From NCBI GenBank assembly GCA_022828595.1, contig JAKGHH010000001.1, positions 116,820,999-116,884,998 on the forward strand: DNA of 64,000 nt, written 5' to 3'. A program made the position numbers and the translations under genes. The notes below the pieces were generated by a model. That model was not told the DNA's origin. It ran no database searches and saw nothing but the letters and a program-made list of their open reading frames with translations. Of the stretch, positions 32,267 to 45,335 are shown one piece after another; the first letter of the stretch is position 1; the number at the start of each line of letters is the position of its first letter. Source of the DNA: Nelumbo lutea. Lineage: Eukaryota; Streptophyta; Magnoliopsida; Proteales; Nelumbonaceae.

Positions 32267-35116
32267 CACAAATGATGATCAAGTGAACTCATTAGATAGG
32301 GTTAAATTCTCAAAATTACTTAACAGGGGCAACGTTTTCCACCTTTCTTTATCATTCTCTACCTCCTTGAACGTATTGCAGTGGCAGTGACCTTTTTTTT
32401 TCTTTTCTTTTTTGGTAGACAACCGAGAAATCGCTGACACCTATGATATATAGCTCTCATATGTGTGTGTGAGAGAGAGAGGATAATAATAATAACTTTT
32501 GGCTTTTCAAACTGACCATTTTGGCTTATGGTTTGTTTGGTTTGGGAGTAGAGGCATGGGCATCTTACAGATTCAAGGTTGTTGTCTTCTGTTGTTTTCT
32601 GTTCGTCCATCTGAAATCATGTTATCAAGAAAGAATATGCTTCAGGTAGTTAATATGGTAACTTAAAATATGTACTTTGACCATGCTTAGCTGTTTGCAT
32701 TAGGTAAATAGAAAAGGTGGTGGTAAAGGTGCGCATGATGTCTTTCTGTACTATGTAGTATGTCCTATGTAGAGAGACTCTGAGAGCCCGATCAGACTAA
32801 TGTGCCCCAATCCTCTCTCTACGAGAACTGGAGGATAGTGGGCCAATCACAGTTTGCCACATCAGCCTGATACGTGGGCTCTACAGTGTGCTGTAGTGGC
32901 TTGTGATCAGCTCAGTATTACACGAGTAGAACTAAATGGTGCTCCTCCCCGTCTCATTGGTGGGGACAAAAGCAAAAGAGGATTAGCAGTGTTGAGGGTT
33001 CTAAGAAGTAGGAGGAATGAATGGAATTGTAGCACTACGCCACCACCGAGAGAGAGTCTTCAGCTCAAAACCAACCAAGTTGCTCTCAGATTTTCAGGTG
33101 ATTGAGTGGTTCCTCCAAAAGCATAACTCTGTTATGTAAGTCAATTAAGTACCACCCACTTACTTTTTGCAGCACGGCTTGATTCGTCGAGTATGTACGT
33201 TTTGTGATTAACCCCAAGGCCGAAGCTTTCTATCCGTTCTTCCCAGCTCTCTAGCTTGAAATCTTCTAAATTAATAAGTTTGATTGCATGTGTACATGGA
33301 GGATCGGATCATTGTTTGAGAAAGAAAAAGGTTTCATTTATTCAACCATTTGAAAGGTCCAATCTTCTCATCTCAGTGATTGCACAGTTAAGATAAAATT
33401 GAAAAAAGTATCAATGTGAAACGTAAAATAGATTCTGGGACCTGGGTGGTCTCAATTCTCAAATACCTCCAAATTCACTTTGGGCAGATAAAGTATACAT
33501 CTTGAGATTTTTGGATTTGAAGGACCATGACGAAGTCGATGCCAGGCACTGAGTCACTGATATACAACACTTTTGGGCGATGGTGGTGTAGGTCCATATA
33601 TACCGTCTCTATGCATATTGATATTCCTTTTAATATTCATATTGTTCCATTAATTGATAAAGTGGTGATAGAGCCCAGTATTGAGGACAACCAGTTGGGG
33701 CAGTTCCAAGCATTCAAGCCATTGATTACGTACGTATCTTGGAATAAAGGGCCATATTGGGAGGGGTGGACTGGATACGGAACTAACCTTTGGCATTTTT
33801 TGCTTCACAGTCTCGAATCCATGTTCTCACGCTTGTCAGTTCAAGAGGTAGAGGTTTTACCACTTTTGCAAGCAATGGCCCCTCATAGTGTGGCCAGCTG
33901 ATAATAGCACTAAACCCAATTCTAGTTTGGACAGGGCCCCATTTTCTAATAACTTTAATTTCCACCTCCCTTCCCCCCCCCCCCCCCTCTCTGTGGCTCG
34001 TTTGCATGTTGCATAATCTCAATGGGTGCATGCGCTCTGGGGATACACCCATCATGAGTAGAAATTTGTTTTTTAGAAAACGCCTGCCTGTACTTGTTTT
34101 TACGAATCATGCCTTGCAAATTGAGAAAGATATAGTATGAGAAAACACCCTTTTTGATGTTTTCCTGTTTTTTCTACTATTGTTAGCAATAGTGTGCTTA
34201 TGTATTGTTAAAAACGGTACCAAATAGGAAATTAGAGAAAACAGAATGTTTATGTAACACTGCCTCTCAAAAAACGGTATTGATCCCAAACGCATCGTGC
34301 TGATTTTAAACTTGTACGAAAATTATAAGACAGATTGTTGATTCGGATAGTTTTGCTCCTATACAAAAGCATTTAATAATACCAGAGAGAAGAGGTAAAC
34401 TGAATCATGCCAAGAACCCTGTAGCTTGCCTTGCGAGTTGCGACAACTTGTACCTGTGCTAAACCTGCATCAATCATTCCTCCGGCCTTTGGGCTCGTGT
34501 TCAGTATCAAAGGAGTTGGGATCACCTGCCAAGTAAAGATGTTCCAACACTCTCCCATTATAAATAGATATGATCTAACACCGCACATCTCATATATAAA
34601 GGGTCTCGCTTAATCATAGATTTCAGTGTTAAATTGAGATGTGCTGTGTCAGATGATGTTAAGAGAGTGTTGAAATGTTTTTTGTTGGCAGGTGATTCGA
34701 AGTCAGTACTAAATACCAATTGTGAGAAATAGAGTTGAGACATCCCTGGACAGTTGGATGTATAGGACTGTTTAGTGGGCGTTTGGTACGGCTGCCTTTG
34801 AGGTTAAGGCGTTTCAATCTCAAAGTGACCATTGCAACTATACACCTGTTTGGTTGTAAAAACCGCCGATTAGACAGTTTTTGTGTTGTAATACAAATGG
34901 TAAACCTCGTTGTTTGGCTTTCTCAAACAGACTTATTCAAGTAATACAGCTTTCAGCGTAAACAGGACGGATCTATTAGGCACAACATTATAAGTATGAA
35001 TGAGCACACAATAAATATTCAAGTTGATTTTAATCTTTTTGAAGGGTTGGTTGGGGGTATTTTTCTTAAGGAAAGATGTGAGGAAACTTTTAAATACTTA
35101 CTTAACATGCTCATAG
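32267..35116. other. Intergenic, no gene recognised
   Basis: Contains a 15-C run at 33973-33987 and a 124-codon plus-strand frame (33527-33901) with no recognisable domain or context. GGCGTTTGG-type sequence near 34778 resembles the end of a MITE, without a clear partner. Confidence 0.4.
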
Positions 35117-35124
35117 TGTGTGCC

Positions 35125-35784
35125 TAGACCTGTTCATGGGTTGGGCGGAATCGGGTTTTACTTTTTTATCAATAGAAAATGTACAGGCCCGAGTTCGAGT
35201 CTGGCCCAATTATCAGGTTTACATCTTGAGTCTGAGCCCGGTCTTTATATAAAGTTCAACCTGTACACAAAATGTCTTATTTTCAGTGTACTTTTATAAA
35301 TTAATATTATTTATTTAATAATAATTTAATAAATTAATAAACTAATTTGTATTTTCTAATAGTAAACTAATATTTATTAATAATTTAAGAAATAAATATA
35401 TATTATATATAACATAAATGATTATTTATTATATGTAATAGTATCGAGCCGAACTTTTTTTAAGGCTAAAATCATATTTCATTCATTCAAGAAATTGATA
35501 CAAATACATAGAATTGCCAATAACATCAATCAGAACCCAAATACAATTTCTCAAGAAGAACAAAATATATAAATGGATGTAGGAGAACAAATGAACTTCT
35601 GTAATCTAATAAATGTAAAAAAAAATTCACTAACAAAAGTAGAAAAGCACAACTCCAAAAAATGATTGGACCTGGTATTTAAACCTCGAGCCCAAGCCCA
35701 TAAGCCTCAAATTTTGTCCAAGCCCAAAAGTAACGGACCAGACCGGGTCAGGCCATCGGGCTACCCAGCCCATGAACAGGTCTA
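35125..35784. mobile_element. Non-autonomous hAT element, 660 bp, perfect 8-bp TSD
   Basis: The ends are TAGACCTGTTCATGGGTTGG and its mirror CCCAGCCCATGAACAGGTCTA. The perfect duplication TGTGTGCC lies at 35117-35124 and 35785-35792. GGCCC-rich arms flank an AT-rich core. Non-coding; same family as the copy ending at 28365. Confidence 0.93.
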
Positions 35785-36327
35785 TGTGTGCCTATCTAAT
35801 CCTAATCAAAACAGACAGGTATTTTTTACCATTGAGGTGTAAGCACCAATGCGGTAATTATGTAGCAGCATCAAGATTCCAGATCTCAAACACAAACGAA
35901 ATGGAACCAGTACTCAACATCACTTTAGCCATTACTCAGTTGATTTGGAGGATGTTTGCAACCCATGCCGGTTTTCTGGAAAACGGTGATACATCAGCAC
36001 CATGTCAGTGTTTTGAGTTTTGAAGTTATGTTAATTATTTGTTTGGGTTGTGGAAAATGCTGAAAAAACGATCACGTCTAGGAAATTGGTAAGATATGGT
36101 TTAAGAAAACATTAAAAAGGATGTTTTCTTATTTAATGGTAACGGATAGGCAATAAAAACGCTAGGTGATAGCAATGGAATCAAACACTACATTGTCAAA
36201 GCCAACAAACTTCTATACGATATGAAATAGAAAGAGTAAGAGTGTAAAATGCACGGTTAATTCTGACTCTTGACCGACTCGGATTTGAGATATTCATGGA
36301 TTTATAATATGCTTAATTTAGGAAATT

Positions 36328-36480
36328 AGGGTCCATTTGATTCATAGTTAAAATCGAAATTAAAATCTCACAAAATCTGAATCGAAATGATCTTACTGTT
36401 TGGTTAAGATTGGAATCGGAATGGAAATGATCTTTATTTCAGGGGCGGAGGCAGGTTTTAATTCCACCCGACTAAATAGT
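36328..36480. mobile_element. Partial MITE of the GGGTCCATTTGATT family
   Basis: Begins GGTCCATTTGATTCATAG, then AATCGAAAT-rich sequence and TGTTTGGTTAAG. It resembles the elements at 43800-44090 and 55849-56050. No second end was found. The spacer 35793-36327 shows nothing recognised. Confidence 0.45.
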
Positions 36481-36500
36481 TGAAATATTCCCATTCTAAA

Positions 36501-37227
36501 TAGGGGTGGCAATTTTCCCCGTCCCCGACAGGTACCCAGGCTCCCCGACCCAATGGGGTTGGGGGTGATGGGTACCTTGGTGGGGTCGGGGTCGGGGATG
36601 GGGCTACCCCTAAATCCTTGATCGGGCATGGGGATAGGGACGGGGAAGTCGAGAACTTGAAAAATAGTAAAAGTGTAAAAATACAAAACTAAAGTCTAAA
36701 ACCCTCGACAGAGAGAAGAGAGACTTAGAGAAGTTGAGAACTCTCAACTTGTCTATCTCTGGAACAGCTTCACCGATTTGCCTTCCTTCATCTTCGACTC
36801 TTTGTAGTTGAATCGCCAATTCGCCGGCCGCCATTGCTACAAAAGATTCAGAACCCTAGCTTCGTGCCTTCTCGATTGATAGAGAATATATAAATAAGAG
36901 TTTCAGTCATCAGTCCTTCTAACATTCACTTATTATCGCTGACCGTCGTCGCCATGATGCCATCACCTGTCAAACTCTCTCTCGTCGCCGATTTTAACTC
37001 TCCCGGTCCTCTTTCTCTCAGTCTCAATCTCTCATTCTCTCTGTCTCAACCTCTCAGTCTGTCAGGGATTCAGGTCTCCTACAGAAAATTCATCCCCATC
37101 GTTGGGGATAGAGGGGGATTCCTTTCCTTACCAGAGATCGAGGACAGCAAGAGAGGATGATTTGGGGGTCGAGATCAAGGATGGGGAATGTAATCCCTGC
37201 CCCAAACCCATTCAGTTGCCATTTATA
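36501..37227. mobile_element. Non-autonomous hAT element, 727 bp, 8-bp TSD
   Basis: The ends are TAGGGGTGGCAA and TTGCCATTTATA (complement TATAAATGGCAA). The flanks ATTCTAAA (36493-36500) and ATTCCAAA (37228-37235) match at 7 of 8 bases. CCCCG-rich arms lie near both ends. Two short frames inside have no recognisable motif. Confidence 0.75.
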
Positions 37228-37235
37228 ATTCCAAA

Positions 37236-38540
37236 CCCTATCCAGATGAATCAAATGTGCCCTTATACCCCTTTTACGGTTTGCCCGTATTTTATGTGCA
37301 TGAGATCCGATATTAAATGCCAAAAGGATCATTTCTTTAGTTGGCTTTGACACCAGACATCCTTGTGCATGCATGTCACGTGTCTTACATTAGGACCCTC
37401 TCTTTAAATGGATCCTACCTAATCCCACATTCAAATAGGCTCCACCAGAGAAATTTCATACGCCAAAAAATCAATAATCAATTGACGTTGGGATATCGTT
37501 AACCGTTTATGATATGCACATAATCATATGAATCATCATAGTAGACGCTGATTTAAGATGAAAAACATTTTGATAAAGATATCCAGAGCTTGTTTTCTCA
37601 CGTGCAACAAGAACTTAAGGGCACTTTGAATCTTTGATAATTATATAAAGATATTGATTTGGACAAAGAAAAATGCCCTCTATGTCATAAGTGGGATCTG
37701 TGCAAAATAATATTTATTTATTTTCCGAAATGCCCCCAACACGTTTCTTTTGCACGTGCTACAGTTGGTGGAATGTAGAATGTAACAAACTAACAATTAG
37801 TGCTTAAATAGTAGCAACATGTACTCCATTAATATATGTAATATATGTTGCTATAAATATTTTTAAAACTCATGAAGTTAGGAATAATAAACAAATCAAG
37901 ACATACAGGACCACAGTGACAGTGGCGGGCCAAGAAAAATAATAAAACATAGAAGAATTGTATCAAAACTAGACTAGAGACAATTAGAGAATAATTCCTC
38001 CATCATGAGTCATGACTGACTGGCTTCTTTTAACTGAAAGTCTGAAACTTCTAAGGGGGAGGGAGAGCATGAGGGGTCCTCATCTCCAGTACTCAATCAA
38101 CACCTACAAACACTAATTCGATTAAGATACAAATTATTTTCTTTAATTTAGTAGATCAACAAGGGTTTCCATGTTGCATTGTATATGACTCAGACCTCTT
38201 CACTTTATCACCAAAGAGGGCAACAGACCCCAGGTTCTATGATCAGACGGTCAAATAAAGGATGACAGGGAACCAGAAATACCAAAAAGAAATCATCATT
38301 TTGATGACATGGATTATTAGAAAACTGTTTTTTCATATTTTAATCATAAAATAAAAAACCCACTTCCTTTTTTTTCTCTCTTTTCTGTTTTGGTGCTTGT
38401 CTCTTTTTGTTCCCCCAAAGGGACTGGTACTTTTTTTCTAAATTTTTCACAAATAAATAATAACATAATAACATGAACAAATATTTCTCTCAACTTTGCT
38501 CTTGCTTCTTTTCTTTCTCCTTTTTTTTTGGTTTCTCAGA
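37236..38540. other. Intergenic region, 3' side of the cyclin gene
   Basis: AT-rich. No gene or paired terminal repeat was recognised. Confidence 0.4.
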
Positions 38541-38837
38541 TGGAAGTTACAACAAATCCCCCAACAGCATAGGTGGGCACATTCAATTTTCCCCCCTTTT
38601 CCTTCTCTTCTGCTGAGTTGAGAATTCTGTTAAATACACAGCTGAACACTGTCCAATTCATGCTACAGATTCATTCAACCCTTTTTCTCTTTCCTTTTTT
38701 TCTAAAGTCCAGCTCTTTCCTCTCTTTTATCCTTTTTTCAAGGGAGGAGAGGGGGCTGCAAAGCCACACCAAAACTCCCATCCACCAAACCAAACTAATT
38801 TGATTTGGGTGAAAAGTGAGAACCCCACCTCCCAATC

Positions 38838-40978
38838 TCATGACTCATGGTCCACCTCAGATGGACTGTTTAGTTTCCTCCTCTTTGTATCTGGACTACC
38901 ATGAGAAGAATGTGCAAATGACCCAACTGTTAAATCATCACTTTTATAGCTCAAGCATGCGGCATCTAGCACCCCAATTGGGCTATGGGGCACTGACGAA
39001 ATTGAGCCACTACCAACCTTAACAAACCCACTAATCAATGACATATCCCGGATGAGTTCAAGACATTTCACCACTCTCTCCTGCAAAACCCAAAACAACA
39101 ACTCATTCATAAGCTAATTGATCAGATTGACTAATAATCAATTAATCATAGCTGCAATAAAAGAAAAATTATTTGGGTGTACAGGAACCAACTTTACCTT
39201 TTCTACATGTACAAAACAAGAAATAGCCTTCTCAATGTCCACTGTTTTGGCTTCTCTACATACAGACATCGCCACTGCTGCAGCAATCTCAGAAGGTCTG
39301 TAATTCAAGAAGTCAATCCCTGCATTCAATTCCAACCGAGCACTGGATCAGGAGCCAGGATCTCCTCTAATACTGCTGTAGGCAGGAAAAAAAATTGAGA
39401 GAAAGAATTACCCTTCATTGTGCTTAAGATTAGTTGGATCGATCTTGAGATGCAGAGCCTCGAGGGAGGTTGATCATCGTTGATCTTAAAAAGGAAGTAC
39501 TCTATGTAAGAGAAAGGAGTCACAGCTTGCATTCTCCATTTCAAGGTGCTCAACACAAGAAGCTCCATTCTCTGTATGGTTCTAGCTTCAAAGACGAACT
39601 TGGTTTCCCCTACCTGACATAAACCCATATGATCAGGATAATCGTTACAAAGGGGAAAAAGGAGAACATCTATAAATTATCTATAATAGACATCATTTAA
39701 CTTAATTGATGCTTCACCTGTAAATCTAGAGATAGAGGCACTTCAGTCTCTTCCATTTTGGCTGCTAGAGATAAACAGGCTACAGCTAATAACTGCATCA
39801 TCCAAGCTTTACCTCTCTACCAATAGCAAATACAGCAGAATAGAGATAATCAGGAACCGACATCAATAGTCCTAAAGAAACAGAAACATGTCCTCTTGGG
39901 TCTATTTCATGAACTTACAGGAAGCCCATATGCTGAAAGGAACCGATCTAAGTAATTTATGGATAAATAAGCACTCAAAGGTCCAAAATTATAATAAGCA
40001 TGCGCCTGTAATGAACCAAAACAATGGCATTAGTCATCACCACGAGGATAGGCATAATGCAATCCAGGAAAAGTAAATTTGCAGAAGACACAATAAACCA
40101 CCTCCACGTAGCATCAACCAGAGGAAAGAACCCCAGATACAAAATGAAGACAGTTTTCTGAACTCATTAAACAACAAGAAAGAGTACCCAAATCTCCATT
40201 TAAAAAAGAAAAGAATAATGGAGACGGATCCCATCTTAGAAAATAGGACACTGCTAAGTATCAACACATCAAAATACAAGTGAAGCAAAAAGAAAAGTAG
40301 CCCAACAGACTGGTTACAGATAACGTATGAAGATCATAATAGAAAACCAGACTAAAAGAAAACCCCAGTACGCATTTCAGAATACAGTCGAATCATTTCA
40401 GAAGAGTAAAAAACGGAAACTCAATTGCATACATCCACGATAATCAAAAGATGAGAAGGAGAAGCAGAAATCCGTGTGCTCAATCCTAAACCCCCTTCGT
40501 CATGATCCATCAAAAAGTATCATTGCTAACCGATAAAAGAGGAAAAAGATCGAATACCCATTCCAGAAAACTGACGATAGACAAAACGGAAATAAGGAAA
40601 TACTGAGAAACCCCCATCCGCAAAAACCCATCACTGAACTCAGCAACCTACCTTCTGAATCCAGTCAATGGCCTCCCTCCTCACACCCAAGTCCAAGTCC
40701 CCTCTCCGCAACCTGCTCAAGTAATCATCCCTAGGCAAATGCTGGCATTCCCTCTCAACCATCAAACTCAAACACTCTTCACTCTGCAGTGGGAACCCAA
40801 TCGAGAATTCCAAGCCACTAAAGCTCTGATTTTGATGATCGGTTCGATGGTCTTGCTGCTGCCAACCAACCCCAAACTCATTCTCAGCCCCGTCGTCAAT
40901 ATCTTCAAAACACATGAAACTATTGTTGTCTTCGGCACAGAGAAGGGTCGAGGCTGAGCAGTCGAAGCTGGGTGCCAT
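38838..40978 (-). CDS. CYCD2/4-like: D-type cyclin (D2/D4 class), six exons
   Basis: The exons are 40652-40978, 39919-40005, 39718-39816, 39412-39613, 39198-39319 and 38838-39080. All five introns begin GT and end AG, and the frame is open for 359 residues from ATG to TGA, a normal length for plant cyclin D. Residues 12-16 (LLCAE) form the LxCxE motif that binds retinoblastoma-related protein. The cyclin N box spans about residues 70-205 and includes [38 protein letters not shown] sequence and [20 protein letters not shown]. The cyclin C box follows ([15 protein letters not shown]). The tail carries [12 protein letters not shown]. The protein partners CDKA to drive G1/S entry in the nucleus. 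The ATG at 40978 gives the motif its usual N-terminal position. The D2/D4 assignment rests on remembered exon structure and motifs. It is the only complete intact gene in the window. Confidence 0.95.
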
Positions 40979-41230
40979 TCTAGAATCTCAGAAACCCAAC
41001 CCAACAAATCTCATGAAATGAGAAGGCTAAAGCAGAGATTTATTCAGAAATTTATAAATGCAGAAGAGATTTTTTTTCCTTCAAACATAAAACCAACAAA
41101 AGATGAGAAAAAGAGGTACAGAGGAAACAAGCCTCAAGCCCAAGGTTGGCTTTGATGAGACTGTTGCAAGAGAGGGACTTATGTAGCAAATGAGTGTCCA
41201 TTTAGGGTAAAGGAGAGAGATTGGGGGAGA
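40979..41230 (-). promoter_or_regulatory. Presumed 5' UTR and proximal promoter of the cyclin
   Basis: About 250 bases upstream of the cyclin ATG are purine-rich on the plus strand. I cannot fix a transcription start or a TATA box. Confidence 0.35.
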
Positions 41231-43799
41231 AGGGCAAGGCTTGAGAAAAGAATATACATTTAATTCCTTTACGAGTATACGTGTTTGGGTTAATTAAATT
41301 TGATTTTTTCTTTTCTTTTTCCTTTTTTTTTTTTTCCCCTTTTCTTCTTTATCTTTATCTGGTAGTGAAAACGAGATACTATTAATGATGATGAAATTAT
41401 TATTCCGTGAAATTAAAAGATTGCACAATTTAGTTTTTTAATTATTATAAGATGTCCCGTACAAATATGATTCAGTAGGAGGACAAGCTGCAATGCTATG
41501 TATATGGGCTCTTTTTTCATGTTATTTACGGTGAAAACCAGTTCTTCTAACTTCAAAATAACTATCATTTCATGGCATTTTAGAACTGTAATGGCAATAT
41601 GTCATAACCACTTCAGATTAATCATTTTTTGTACATAAGAAAGAAGAGGAGGGATTTACATAAAAGAGTAGGGGTAAATGCGTAAAATGATAGTTAGAAG
41701 TGGAGAAACTACCGCAGGATTGTTTTCCTCTCACCATAGAGACGCGTGCGCTCTACATGTGACCAAAATAGCCGTTTCATTCATAAATTACAGTTATTAC
41801 GGTGGGTTGGTCTTCTAACGCGTACCTTTTATCCAAATCATTACCCGAGTTCGACGCTAGATTTTTCCACCCTCACCTTGTTTTCTATTCTTTATTTACC
41901 AAAGAAATAAAAAATTCTCTTTATTCTACGAAGTTTCTAATTGTATAACCCGATGGGCTCTACAATGAAGCCCATCATGTAATCTGCTAATACATTATTG
42001 GACTTAGTAGGCAACCCTAGTTTAGGGCATTACAGAAACCACAGTGACCATTTTGTCCAATTAATAGTTAAGCCCGGTGTTGGTTACATTTTGATCCAGA
42101 ATGTTGGTTTTTAATTTCTTCATTTTTTAAGAAAAAAATTACAATTTTTAATACCATGAATAATAATAATACATCTTTTACTATATAATGCTGATACGGG
42201 AGAGCGCACGCAGAAAATCTACATAAATTAAAGCAGACCTATTCTCTTTCCAATATTAATACCACGTGGAATGCATATGCCTTCACACTATTAATAATAA
42301 TTGTAGTTCATTTTCTATGTATATAGAGAATATAGAGATGATAATGAAATAAATGGTTTTTGTTAACATATTTGTCCAACATTGTAGGTGTAGAATTTTT
42401 ATTAATGATAAGCCGGGAACTACACGATTATCGCCACGTGGCAACATGACAGTTGATAGTGGCACTCTACCTTTAGCTGATGAAATAACACAGTGGCAAT
42501 GTGCAATGCTATATTTTACCATTTGGATTTTACATATTGATGAAACTAATAATAACATTAGGCATGTCGGAAAAATGCCGGCACGGATATTTCATATTTC
42601 ATTGATAGAAAACAGTGAATCAGTATGATAAATTGAGAGCATGTAGTAACAAAACCACCATAACTACAATTTTAATTGCAAATCCCATTCCAGGTCTTTT
42701 GGAATGGAAAATGTATTTGATTCTCTTTCTCTCCTCTTCCTCCTTTTATTCATGGAAAATCTACACTGCTGGAAAGGATTTGGCCAATCAAAACTCCTCA
42801 AACACTCCTGATTGATGCCAATTGATTGATTATAAGTTTTTCCGGTGCCATGTCTTTTCCCGCTTTCCGTTATCATAGTTGAGTTCTTTTTAACACCCTG
42901 TTTTATCTAATGCATGTCACAAATGAAAAATGGGCCAAGGCCCACTTTGGCCCATTAAACCATTACTAAAACAAATACATTCAATTTCTCAAACTCACAC
43001 TACTATGTGTACAGGTTTACATACAGTATCTATGTAATGCAATACAAATACCAAAAAAAAAGAGTTGGGAATCGCTCAAAACAAGAAAGATTTCCTTTAG
43101 CTGTTTTGTTTCGTTGGAAATCGAATTTTCTCTTCTACTAAAGATGGCAAAAAGCGTATAGTTTTAATGGCCTCAACGAAATGCCCAGCGGGATCTCCGA
43201 TTAGACTTTAGAGGACGAGATTTCCGACCGGTTGTGCTGTCCGATGACCGGATTTTGTGGGTCATCATCCCCCTTGGCCTCATATGGGTTCCGGTGGTGA
43301 TACGAACAATAACTCATTTCACACCTCCCAACAAAATATTAGTTCTAGTCTAGGGAAGAGGGGAGGGAGGGAGTTGACAGTCTAATCCATCCAAATTGGA
43401 TGTACAACTACACACAAGGAAAGGTTTTTTTTAGTTATCAAATCAGAAGGAAAAAGTTGAATAAAAAAATAGGGAAGCCCGGTATTGGACAAATTGAAGG
43501 GTTGCTCTTCTTCGTGCTAAATGAATCACAAGAAGACACTTTACACCTTCCTTTGAGTTTTTTTCACAAAAATGGAGTCTGTCCCCTTTAAGGGGTTTTA
43601 ATTAATTAAAAGTACAAATATTTTGTTTTTTTTTTTTCAATTTAATTAGGTCTTTGTGTCATGAACTTTATTTGCATTAGTGTAAATGAAGGGGAGTGCA
43701 TTTGGGTTTCGCGTAAATTTTTTATTTACTTTTGCCATTGACCTGCTCTTATTTGTTTGCACAAAGTAAATCAATGGTGGTCTCCACTTTATATGTAAG
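41231..43799. other. Intergenic, no gene recognised
   Basis: AT-rich, with scattered short frames that show no motif. GTCTCCACTTTATATGTAAG at about 43771 is related to two stretches right of the Tat element. Confidence 0.4.
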
Positions 43800-44090
43800 A
43801 AAATGAAGTAGGAGAATCGGAATCGAAATTTTTCGAAATCGGAATGGGAATGGTCTATTCTCATAGTTTGTTTGGTTCAGATAAGAATGGAAATTGGAAT
43901 AAGCAAGAATAGGATATCATTCCCAAAAGAGGGGTAAGGAGTGATCATTCCCTCATATAGGAGACTGTCATTCCAACAGGAATGAGAATGGGATTCCAAT
44001 TCTACTCAACCAAACAGTTGGAATAGGAATAGTCCATTTCAATTCCGATTCTAGACCCCTATTCCCGTGAACCAAATGAGGCCTTATTTC
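43800..44090 (-). mobile_element. MITE of the CATTTGGTTCACGGGAATAGG family
   Basis: On the minus strand it starts near 44090 with GGCCTCATTTGGTTCACGGG, then repeated GGAATTGGAAT-type motifs and CAAACAGTTGG on the plus strand. It resembles 55849-56050. The left end is not clearly defined. Confidence 0.55.
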
Positions 44091-44128
44091 TTTGGAAAGG
44101 GAAGAAGGGAGGAAGAAAAAATGATACA

Positions 44129-44863
44129 TGATGTAGCGCGATCCGGGCACTCCTACCTGACCGCTGACTGGCTCCTTGCTGGCATCGGGCGAAACCTGAG
44201 AAGATGAAAGGAAGGATTCCCGGGGGTTTACCCGGTGGGAATACTCCGATGCTTAAGTTAGTACTGTCTATGGGAATGAAAGGAAAAATGAGGGCTAAGA
44301 GTGTAGGTCGCGCAGTGTTCCTATACTCAAGAGATTTTTTACCGCAGTCGTTACCTGCCAGGGCTGCGCAAGTGGCCGTTGGGACGTACTCCTTACCTAG
44401 GCGAGTGACACGTCTCCAAAGTGGCAGGCACGCCCCCACCTACTGAGAGACGTGGGTGCAGACTACTGAAGGGACAGGGACTACACCATCAGTAGGGGAT
44501 ATGGCGTAGTCTGACTAGTACGGCCTATCAGATAGAAGCTTCCTACGGAATGCTCGTGCGATCCATTCGCGAGCTACTTTGTAGCAAGCTAGGAATACTT
44601 CAGGAGTGTCATTAGTAGACTTCTTTGGGATGACTTGCCTGCTTGGGAGCTCGGGCGAGTTGGTTTTCTTAGCTTGCAAGCTGAAGTTGCCTCGGAATAT
44701 TCCTTTGGGGGTAGCTCGGGGAACTAGGAGCTCGCATTGTGGTGAGTTGCTTTAGGGGCCTGTTTACTTAGCTATACCAGACCACGATGCTGAGTTGTCG
44801 CTTACGTCAGGTCAGTGTCCACGTGTCGCTGTTTCATAGATCGGGTCAAATCACCCTTCATCA
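44129..44863 (-). repeat. 3' LTR of Tat element (TATA segment deleted)
   Basis: 93 bp shorter than the 5' LTR. The missing part corresponds roughly to 54008-54105 and includes the TATA-like box of the other copy. Confidence 0.92.
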
Positions 44864-44885
44864 ATTGCCCCCCACTCCTGGGCTA
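44864..44885 (-). promoter_or_regulatory. Polypurine tract of Tat element
   Basis: On the minus strand AGGAGTGGGGGGCAAT directly precedes the 3' LTR. Confidence 0.8.
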
Positions 44886-45193
44886 AGAGTATCGCCTTAG
44901 CACGGGGAGTTTATGAAGCGCGATGGGTTGATTTGACCAAAACTCAAACTTGATTGACTACCCCCATTAAATGCATTCGCGGGAATCAAGAAATCTTCTG
45001 TCTTCCCTGACTTTTCGGATTTCGAAAACATACTGAGGTGGCCTTTAATTCCGAACGTCATGCAGATGCGATTACCTCGATCGTGGAAGACGTGCCACCA
45101 ATCGCCTTTGGTTTCCAAGAGGCATGCGGGCAGGAAATTTGCAGACCGTTGGATCTGCTTTGATTTGGGCCGTTAGTTTAAAATGGTGGGGGC

Positions 45194-45202
45194 GATAAAT
45201 AG
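45194..45202 (+). promoter_or_regulatory. TATA-like box of the antisense gene
   Basis: GATAAATAG followed by a GC-rich stretch lies about 140 bases before the ATG at 45336, on the strand opposite to the retroelement's gag-pol. Confidence 0.5.
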
Positions 45203-45335
45203 GGGCCCCCCTCAGGCCCTACCTTCTTCCACGCCATCCTTTGGATTCTGAGGTCGCATACTTCGCCTAGCTTACTCGAGTTCTTCAGCCAGCTTCGTTT
45301 TGTCTTACTCTGGTGAGTCCTAATCGCCGTCAGCC

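Noticed and set aside
33527..33901. 124-codon plus-strand frame
   Set aside because: No recognisable domain, no supporting context and an ordinary composition. It could be chance.
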